DNA from: CAYQLT01 sp964418425
GTDB lineage: Bacteria; Bacillota; Limnochordia; Limnochordales; Geochordaceae
Direction of reading: 5' to 3'
NCBI GenBank assembly: GCA_964418425.1
Contig: CAYQLT010000083.1
Span: 1-9,207, forward strand
DNA length: 9,207 nucleotides
Shown: in pieces, positions 1-3,857 of the stretch
Numbering within the stretch: the first letter of the stretch is position 1
Layout: the number at the start of each line of letters is the position of its first letter
Position numbers and translations under genes: made by a program
The notes under the pieces: generated by a model
Told to the model about the DNA's origin: nothing
Databases searched by the model: none
The model's input: the letters and a program-made list of their open reading frames with translations, nothing else

Positions 1-513
1 CCCGAGCTGGCCCTGCTCAAGGCGGAGCTGGAGGGTACGGTGAAACCCTGGCCGGCCCACGTGAGGGTGTACGCCACCTCCAACCGTCGTCACCTGGTGG
101 CGGCGGGGCCGTCGGACGGGGAAGATCCGGCCCGGCCCATGGATGCCCTGCACGAGCGACTGGCCCTGGCCGACCGTTTCGGCCTGACCGTCATCTTCCC
201 CTCACCGGACCAGGAGCTGTACCTGCGCATTGTGGAGGGTGCGGCCCTGCAGGCGGGCATCCGGGCCGTGGACGAGCCGCCGGAGGCGCAAGGAAAGGTT
301 CAGGACGGGGAATTTCTCATCCACCGGGCCTCGCTGCGCCAGCAGGCGCTGCGTTGGGCTTTGTGGCACAACGAACGCTCGGCGCGCAGCGCCGTTCAGT
401 TTGTGCAGGACCTGGTGGCCCGCCTGGCCCGGGAGCGGGAACCGGCGTGGGCTGGCAGCTCTCGGCCAACTTTTCCCGCTATTGACGGGAGGAACCTTCC
501 AGCGCAGGATTGA
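1..513 (+). CDS. DUF815-family AAA+ ATPase, C-terminal part (5' end outside the window)
   Basis: The reading frame is open from the first base to a TGA at 511-513, giving about 170 residues of a protein that starts upstream. The core resembles the C-terminal half of DUF815 ATP-binding proteins. It has a beta-strand and sensor-1-like segment ending YATSNRRHLV, a helix segment with DALHERLALADRFGLTVIF (sensor or arginine-finger-like DRFG), then PDQELYLRIV. These follow the usual DUF815 order after the Walker A and B motifs, which would lie upstream and cannot be seen. The family is AAA+ with no well-established substrate, so no specific role is assigned. The last 25 or so residues, after LVARLARERE, are low-complexity and not recognisable. 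A 79-nt gap separates it from the next gene on the same strand, with no clear promoter, so co-transcription is possible. Confidence 0.88.
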   Translation, partial: PELALLKAELEGTVKPWPAHVRVYATSNRRHLVAAGPSDGEDPARPMDALHERLALADRFGLTVIFPSPDQELYLRIVEGAALQAGIRAVDEPPEAQGKVQDGEFLIHRASLRQQALRWALWHNERSARSAVQFVQDLVARLAREREPAWAGSSRPTFPAIDGRNLPAQD

Positions 514-537
514 AATTGCACCCGGTCGCTCCGCCGG

Positions 538-579
538 GAGCGTCATCCGCATCGGAGAGAGCGTCATCCGCATCGGAGG
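538..579 (+). repeat. Two 21-bp tandem direct repeats carrying a Shine-Dalgarno core
   Basis: Unit 1 (538-558) and unit 2 (559-579) both read GAGCGTCATCCGCATCGG followed by AGA or AGG, so they differ only at the last base. Each contains GGAG. The second copy runs into GGGG and forms the SD for the cyclase-family gene starting at 593. The unit length is a multiple of three, but no gene in this frame covers the repeat. It is most simply a recent tandem duplication in the leader. Confidence 0.9.
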
Positions 580-592
580 GGGGCCCGTTGGC

Positions 593-1441
593 ATGTGTGC
601 GCCGTCGGTCATACAGCAGGTGGGGCAGGAGCTCTCTCGCCGCCAGCTTCTCCGGCTGGCCGCGGGGGCGTTGGCCGGGGCCGTGGTGTCGGGTTCCACA
701 GGGCGGGCGCTGGCGGCGTCGCCTTCTTCGTCGGCACGCCGCCTGGAGTTTGAGCACGTGGCCGACCTCACCCATGTCCTCTCACCGGACTTTCCCGTCT
801 TCCCGGGGTTCGAGCCCATGAAGGTGACCAACCTGGTGACGGTGAAGGCCAACGGTTATTACGCCAACCGTTGGGACGTGGGCGAGCACACCGGCACCCA
901 CATGGATGCTCCCGCGCACTTCGTGGATCGGGAAGGGATCTGGACCGCGGAGCAGGTGCCTCCCGAGCGCCTCATCGCACCCCTGGTGGTCATCCACATT
1001 CACGAGCGGGCCGCCCGCGACCCGGACGCGTGGGTGACGGTGGACGACCTTTTGGCCTGGGAGCGGCGATACGGGCCCATTCCTGACGGGGCGGCGGTCT
1101 GCATGCACTCCGGGTGGGAGTCCCGGGTGGGGGACGTGGCCCGCTACCGCAACGCGGATGCCGGTGGCACCATGCACTTCCCCGGCTTCAGCCCGGAGGC
1201 TGCCCGGTGGTTGGTCAACGAGCGACGGGTGGCCGGTATCGGCGTGGACACCCTGAGTCTGGACATCGGCCCGTCGAAGGACTTTGCCGTACACCTCATC
1301 GTGCTGGGCGCCAACATCTGGGGGCTGGAGAACCTGGCCAACCTCGCCACGGTGCCGCCTGCGGGTGCCACTCTCTTGGTGGGCGCCCCGAAGGTGGGGC
1401 GGGCCTCCGGCGGCCCGTGCCGTGTGCTGGCCGTCTGGTAG
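593..1441 (+). CDS. Tat-signal cyclase-family metal-dependent hydrolase (kynurenine formamidase-like)
   Basis: This 282-residue protein belongs to the cyclase / kynurenine formamidase / isatin hydrolase family (PF04199). The family motif HxGTHxDxPxH is complete at residues 99-109 (HTGTHMDAPAH) and should bind the catalytic metal. A second typical segment, GIGVDTLSLDIGPSKDF followed by VHLIVLGANIWGLENLANL, marks the C-terminal half. The substrate cannot be read from sequence: N-formylkynurenine, isatin or another amide or lactone are all possible. The ATG at 593 was chosen because GGAGGGGGG (575-583) precedes it and because it opens a twin-arginine signal. SRRQLLR lies at 15-21, followed by a hydrophobic stretch 22-34 and a likely ALA cleavage site near residue 41, so the enzyme is probably exported folded. 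The frame stays open upstream to about 230, but that part only shadows the ATPase gene. Length fits the family plus a signal peptide. Confidence 0.9.
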   Translation: MCAPSVIQQVGQELSRRQLLRLAAGALAGAVVSGSTGRALAASPSSSARRLEFEHVADLTHVLSPDFPVFPGFEPMKVTNLVTVKANGYYANRWDVGEHTGTHMDAPAHFVDREGIWTAEQVPPERLIAPLVVIHIHERAARDPDAWVTVDDLLAWERRYGPIPDGAAVCMHSGWESRVGDVARYRNADAGGTMHFPGFSPEAARWLVNERRVAGIGVDTLSLDIGPSKDFAVHLIVLGANIWGLENLANLATVPPAGATLLVGAPKVGRASGGPCRVLAVW

Positions 1442-1479
1442 GCAGGGGCGCATCCGGTAGGGGCCCAAGGTCAAGGCAG

Positions 1480-1528
1480 GCCGGCGGCCGGACCGGAGTC
1501 GGCTTCTCGCAAGGGCCCGGCCGCCGGC
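1480..1528. repeat. 12-bp perfect inverted repeat downstream of the cyclase gene
   Basis: GCCGGCGGCCGG (1480-1491) and CCGGCCGCCGGC (1517-1528) are exact reverse complements separated by 25 nt, starting 39 nt after the cyclase stop codon. The RNA would form a very GC-rich stem. No T-run follows, so it is not a canonical intrinsic terminator. It could still slow polymerase or protect the 3' end of the mRNA. Confidence 0.6.
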
Positions 1529-1589
1529 AGCGCGGGAGGAGAGGGGCTCCTGGCGGCCTGTTGCCGGCCCTTGTGCGCAGCAGGCGTCC

Positions 1590-1618
1590 TTGACAGGGGG
1601 CAGGGCGTTTGCTACAAA
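1590..1618 (+). promoter_or_regulatory. Sigma-70/SigA-type promoter for the sulfurtransferase operon
   Basis: A perfect -35 hexamer TTGACA (1590-1595) is followed by a 17-nt spacer and TACAAA (1613-1618), which matches the -10 consensus at 4 of 6 positions. Transcription would begin near 1625 and give a leader of about 290 nt before the TTG start at 1919. It lies in a gap between genes on the same strand, which supports a real promoter. Confidence 0.65.
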
Positions 1619-1630
1619 GCTACCGTAGCT
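1618..1630. promoter_or_regulatory. Perfect palindrome over the predicted transcription start (candidate operator)
   Basis: AGCTAC and GTAGCT form perfect 6-bp arms around a single central C, starting at the last base of the -10 hexamer and spanning the predicted start site. A further GCTAC at 1611-1615 repeats the left arm directly 8 bp upstream. A dimeric repressor bound here would block initiation. No regulator is identifiable from the sequence, and the site is short, so this is suggestive only. Confidence 0.4.
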
Positions 1631-1659
1631 AAGGTGTTCGCCTGCATCCGGTGGCTGCC

Positions 1660-1755
1660 ATGACGCGCAAGCCCAGGCGCTTTGAGCCCCATACTCCTCG
1701 TCAGTGCATCTGTCCCCGGCGGCGACAGGCCGCCCGGGGGTGTGAGTGCGCGTAG
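1660..1755 (+). CDS. Putative 31-residue cysteine-containing leader peptide
   Basis: A short ORF runs from ATG 1660 to TAG 1753-1755, about 35 nt downstream of the predicted transcription start. A weak SD-like GGTGG (1650-1654) lies 5 nt before the ATG. The peptide is basic (MTRKPRRF at the start) and has four cysteines arranged as CIC (codons 1705-1713) and CEC (codons 1741-1749). The two pairs sit immediately before and after the hairpin at 1714-1739. Cysteine makes up 13% of the peptide, whereas the sulfurtransferase and scaffold genes have very few. Position upstream of a CysA-type sulfurtransferase recalls cysteine-responsive leader ORFs described in mycobacteria. It could equally be a chance ORF in GC-rich DNA. 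Not a recognised protein family. Confidence 0.3.
   Translation: MTRKPRRFEPHTPRQCICPRRRQAARGCECA
1714..1739 (+). promoter_or_regulatory. Strong hairpin between the two Cys-x-Cys codon pairs of the leader ORF
   Basis: CCCCGGCGGC (1714-1723) pairs with GCCGCCCGGGG (1729-1739), leaving one bulged C and a 5-nt loop GACAG. The stem is ten GC pairs, and three G-U pairs could extend it. It lies wholly inside the 31-codon ORF and excludes the long-range pairing with 1839-1850. No U-run follows, so it is not an intrinsic terminator as it stands. Confidence 0.5.
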
Positions 1756-1955
1756 GCCGCTTGCCGGACGCCTGCATTCCTCCGTGCCGAGGGCGTGGGC
1801 CCGGCAGGGCCCGACCCCGGCGGACCATCTCCGGGCCGCTGTCGCCGCCGCCACGCAGCGGCATCCCTGACCGGCCTGCGTGTGGTTGCACGCCGACGCT
1901 TTGGAGGAGGTGTCCCCATTGTCCGTTCAGGCGGTTGAGCCCGCCATCGAGGTGA
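1746..1955 (+). CDS. Doubtful 69-residue Cys-rich ORF overlapping the sulfurtransferase start
   Basis: A GTG at 1746, with GGGGG at 1736-1740 five nt upstream, opens a frame that overlaps the end of the 31-codon leader ORF. It runs through the sulfurtransferase SD and start to a stop at 1953-1955. It has six cysteines, the last four as CGC then CPHC (codons at 1881-1889, 1911-1913 and 1920-1922), spaced like a small zinc-binding knuckle. The rest is Pro/Arg-rich and not family-like. The Cys codons bracket the sulfurtransferase SD. It may be a regulatory ORF, a chance ORF or a shadow. Listed because of its position, with low confidence. Confidence 0.18.
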   Translation: MRVGRLPDACIPPCRGRGPGRARPRRTISGPLSPPPRSGIPDRPACGCTPTLWRRCPHCPFRRLSPPSR

Positions 1956-2797
1956 AGGGGTACGCGCATCCCCAGGCGCTGGTCACCACGGAATGGGTGG
2001 CCCGGCACCTGCACGACCCGAAGGTGCGAATCGTGGAGTCCGACGAGGACCTGCTGCTGTACGAGATGGGGCATATCCCGGGTGCGGTCAAGATCGACTG
2101 GCACACTGACCTTCAGGATCCTCTGGTACGGGACTACCTGGACGGCGGGCGCTTCGCCGAGTTGATGGCGTCCCGTGGCATCGCCGAGGACACCACGGTG
2201 GTGTTTTACGGGGACAAAAACAACTGGTGGGCCTGCTACGCCTTCTGGGTCTTCAAGCTGTTCGGGCACGAGGATTGCCGGATCATGGACGGAGGGCGCA
2301 GGAAGTGGGAGGCGGAAGGCAGGCCGCTGACCAAAGAGGTTCCCTCCTACCCGCCTACCGGCTATCCGGTGCGTGAGCGCAGGGATGCTCCCATCCGCGC
2401 CTTTCGCCAGGACGTGGAGGCGCACATCGCCGCCGGAAAGCCGCTGGTAGACGTCCGGTCGCCCGCGGAGTACCGGGGGGAACTGCTGCACATGCCCGAG
2501 TACCCCCAGGAAGGGGCCCTGCGGGCGGGACACATCCCCGGGGCCCGTAACGTGCCCTGGGCCCAGGCGGTCAACGACGACGGGACCTTCAAGACCGCCG
2601 AACAGCTTCGGGCCATCTACGAGGGTGAGGCGGGGCTTCGGCCCGCCGACGACGTGGTGGCCTACTGCCGAATCGGCGAGCGCTCGTCGCACACCTGGTT
2701 CGTGCTGACATACCTGCTCGGTTACCCGAGGGTTCGCAATTACGACGGCTCCTGGACCGAATGGGGCAATCTGGTCCGGGCTCCCATCGAACGCTGA
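1919..2797 (+). CDS. Two-domain rhodanese, CysA/SseA-type thiosulfate or mercaptopyruvate sulfurtransferase
   Basis: This is a 292-residue cytosolic sulfurtransferase with tandem rhodanese domains. It moves sulfane sulfur from thiosulfate or 3-mercaptopyruvate onto a catalytic cysteine and then to an acceptor. The N-terminal domain (about 15-135) is the inactive type: VVFYGDKNNWWACYAFWVF has no active-site Cys loop. The C-terminal domain (about 160-285) has VDVRSPAEYRGE and the active loop CRIGERSSHTWFVL with the catalytic Cys at 250, which closely resembles actinobacterial CysA proteins. TTG 1919 was chosen as start because GGAGGAGG (1903-1910) lies 8 nt upstream. A GTG at 1880 in the same frame would add 13 residues but has no comparable SD. 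The donor cannot be decided from the loop. A promoter at 1590-1618 and a long structured leader precede it. A Fe-S scaffold gene follows after 128 nt, suggesting a role in sulfur supply. Confidence 0.93.
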   Translation: MSVQAVEPAIEVKGYAHPQALVTTEWVARHLHDPKVRIVESDEDLLLYEMGHIPGAVKIDWHTDLQDPLVRDYLDGGRFAELMASRGIAEDTTVVFYGDKNNWWACYAFWVFKLFGHEDCRIMDGGRRKWEAEGRPLTKEVPSYPPTGYPVRERRDAPIRAFRQDVEAHIAAGKPLVDVRSPAEYRGELLHMPEYPQEGALRAGHIPGARNVPWAQAVNDDGTFKTAEQLRAIYEGEAGLRPADDVVAYCRIGERSSHTWFVLTYLLGYPRVRNYDGSWTEWGNLVRAPIER

Positions 2798-2835
2798 CGC
2801 TGGGTCCCGCCAGCGGGTTCGCAGCAGCCTTCGGT

Positions 2836-2867
2836 CCGGGCGGCCGGCCACCGGGCCGGCCGCCCGG
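2836..2867. repeat. Perfect 14-bp GC hairpin between the sulfurtransferase and scaffold genes
   Basis: CCGGGCGGCCGGCC (2836-2849) and its exact reverse complement (2854-2867) flank a 4-nt loop, ACCG. A U-G and a G-C pair can extend the stem. It starts 39 nt after the sulfurtransferase stop, and no T-run follows. It could act as a partial terminator, an mRNA processing or stability element, or a way to uncouple expression of the two genes. Confidence 0.7.
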
Positions 2868-2925
2868 GCGCGGGGGATGGACGCACGCGCCGGGAGGCTC
2901 CGGACATGGGCGCGGAGGGACGCAG

Positions 2926-3498
2926 GTGCAAGAAGGGGTAGACCCGCAGCTACGGCTGGCCATGATCGGCGAGCACTACCGCAACCCCCGCTGGCGCGGC
3001 GCGCTGGCGGATGCCGACGTCGTCATGCCGGGTGGCAATCCCGGGTGCGGGGACGTGGTGGTCGTCTACCTCAAGGTGGACGGCGATGGGCTGGCGGACG
3101 TGAGGTTCGAGGGCCGGGGTTGCACGGTCAGCCAGGCGGGCACGTCGATGCTGCTGGAAGACGTGCGGGCCCGGGACCTTTCGCTGGCGGCCATTTTGGA
3201 ACTGGATCACCACCACATGGAGACCCTGCTCGGCTCTGACGTGGTGCGGGCGCGCCCGCGCTGCGCCACCCTGGGCCTCGCCACGCTCAAAGGAGCGGTG
3301 CAGGCCTATCTGCGAAGGCAGCAGGCCTTGCAGGCGGGCGTCCAGGTGCCACCGGCAACCCTGCCGCCGGAGGCCCGGGGCCTGGTGCTGGGGGACGACG
3401 TATGGCAGGCGATTGGTGACAACCCTGCCCACGGCGACCAACCTCCGGATGCGGCCAAGCCCCCAACAGGTGGGACGGCTGGCGCTGGCGAACGATGA
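2926..3498 (+). CDS. SufU/IscU-like iron-sulfur cluster assembly scaffold
   Basis: This 190-residue protein has the NifU_N/IscU fold signature (PF01592). The three metal- or sulfur-binding cysteines are present: PGCGD (Cys41, Asp43), GCTVSQAGTSML (Cys66) and RPRCATL (Cys113). Such proteins bind Zn or assemble Fe-S clusters and accept sulfur in the cytosol. The third motif has Arg, not His, before Cys and lacks the IscU LPPVK motif, which is SufU-like. The 47-residue spacing from Cys66 to Cys113 is shorter than I recall for SufU (about 62) and near that of IscU (about 43). Residues 140-190 form a Pro/Gly-rich, probably disordered tail. GTG 2926 was chosen because GGAGGGA (2914-2920) lies 5 nt upstream; an ATG at 2906 is out of frame. 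No promoter is visible in the 128-nt gap, so it is probably co-transcribed with the sulfurtransferase. No cysteine desulfurase is in view. Confidence 0.88.
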   Translation: MQEGVDPQLRLAMIGEHYRNPRWRGALADADVVMPGGNPGCGDVVVVYLKVDGDGLADVRFEGRGCTVSQAGTSMLLEDVRARDLSLAAILELDHHHMETLLGSDVVRARPRCATLGLATLKGAVQAYLRRQQALQAGVQVPPATLPPEARGLVLGDDVWQAIGDNPAHGDQPPDAAKPPTGGTAGAGER

Positions 3499-3670
3499 GC
3501 CGCTCCTGCCCGGCGTCGGGGGGGAGGCGGCCGCGTGGCTCGGGCGAGGCCCCCGGGACGGGGTTGGCCGGGCGCGCCAGGGGGCCCGCCGGAGTCAGGT
3601 TACGCGAACCTCGGCCTCTTGCGAGGATTTCCGATTTGTAAAAAACCCGGGCCGAGTAAAAGATCGGTGT

Positions 3671-3688
3671 CGAGCAAAATTTCGCTTG
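3671..3688. promoter_or_regulatory. Imperfect AT-rich palindrome overlapping the aceB -35 box (candidate operator)
   Basis: CGAGCAAAATTTCGCTTG matches its own reverse complement at 14 of 18 positions, with a central AAATTT, and overlaps the -35 hexamer at 3686. A related direct repeat, CGAGTAAAA (3653-3661), lies 18 bp upstream. With GATTTGTAAAAAA at 3633-3645, this forms the most AT-rich island in the window. It could be a regulator site, an UP-like element, or both. The regulator is unknown. Confidence 0.4.
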
Positions 3689-3715
3689 ACCGGCCGGGTT
3701 CGCCGCGCGTATACT
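3686..3715 (+). promoter_or_regulatory. aceB: Sigma-70/SigA-type promoter for aceB
   Basis: TTGACC (3686-3691) and TATACT (3710-3715) each match consensus at 5 of 6 positions and are separated by 18 nt. The predicted start is near 3722, giving a leader of about 135 nt before the ATG at 3858. This is the best -10 hexamer in the window. It sits in a 359-nt non-coding gap whose upstream part (3499-3600) shows no recognisable feature. Confidence 0.75.
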
Positions 3716-3754
3716 GGGTGCAACCGCTGTGCCTACCGTAGCCACCCACCCAAC

Positions 3755-3770
3755 GGGGCCCGCAGGCCCC
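3755..3770 (+). other. Small hairpin in the aceB leader
   Basis: GGGGCC (3755-3760) pairs perfectly with GGCCCC (3765-3770) around the loop CGCA. GGGGAGG (3771-3777) follows at once and is SD-like, with a GTG at 3782 opening a 44-codon Arg-rich frame that overlaps the aceB start. The hairpin is clear. Any role for the short frame is doubtful, because CGG/CGC runs are common in this GC-rich DNA. Confidence 0.35.
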
Positions 3771-3857
3771 GGGGAGGCGGCGTGCGGCAAGGCGACGACG
3801 CTACCCGGCGCCGGCGGCGCGGGGCCCGGCCCGGTCGAGCTCGCCAGGGGGGAAGGC

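Larger units (their letters stand above)
1625..1918 (+). promoter_or_regulatory. Long structured 5' leader of the sulfurtransferase gene
   Basis: This stretch lies between the predicted start site and the TTG start codon. It contains a strong hairpin at 1714-1739, a GGGCCC-GGCA-GGGCCC hairpin at 1797-1812, and a long-range pairing of CGGCGGCGACAG (1717-1728) with CTGTCGCCGCCG (1839-1850), which competes with the first hairpin. CTCCTC (1694-1699) and TCCTCC (1778-1783) are each complementary to the sulfurtransferase SD (GGAGGAGG, 1903-1910). Two short cysteine-rich ORFs lie inside it. No known riboswitch core (cobalamin, SAM, TPP, T-box) is recognisable. Regulation by alternative folding is an inference. 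Confidence 0.4.

Noticed and set aside
230..592. A 121-residue upstream extension of the cyclase-family frame
   Set aside because: It overlaps the ATPase gene in another frame, and the ATG at 593 has a good SD and starts a classic Tat signal.
1682..1870. A TTG-started 62-codon frame in the sulfurtransferase leader
   Set aside because: It has no convincing SD and no motif, and it conflicts with the 31-codon ORF and the 1746-1955 frame.
782..2851. A 689-codon open frame on the minus strand across the cyclase and sulfurtransferase genes
   Set aside because: It lies antisense to two well-supported genes, spans a promoter and leader, has no recognisable domain, and is typical of stop-poor antisense frames in high-GC DNA.
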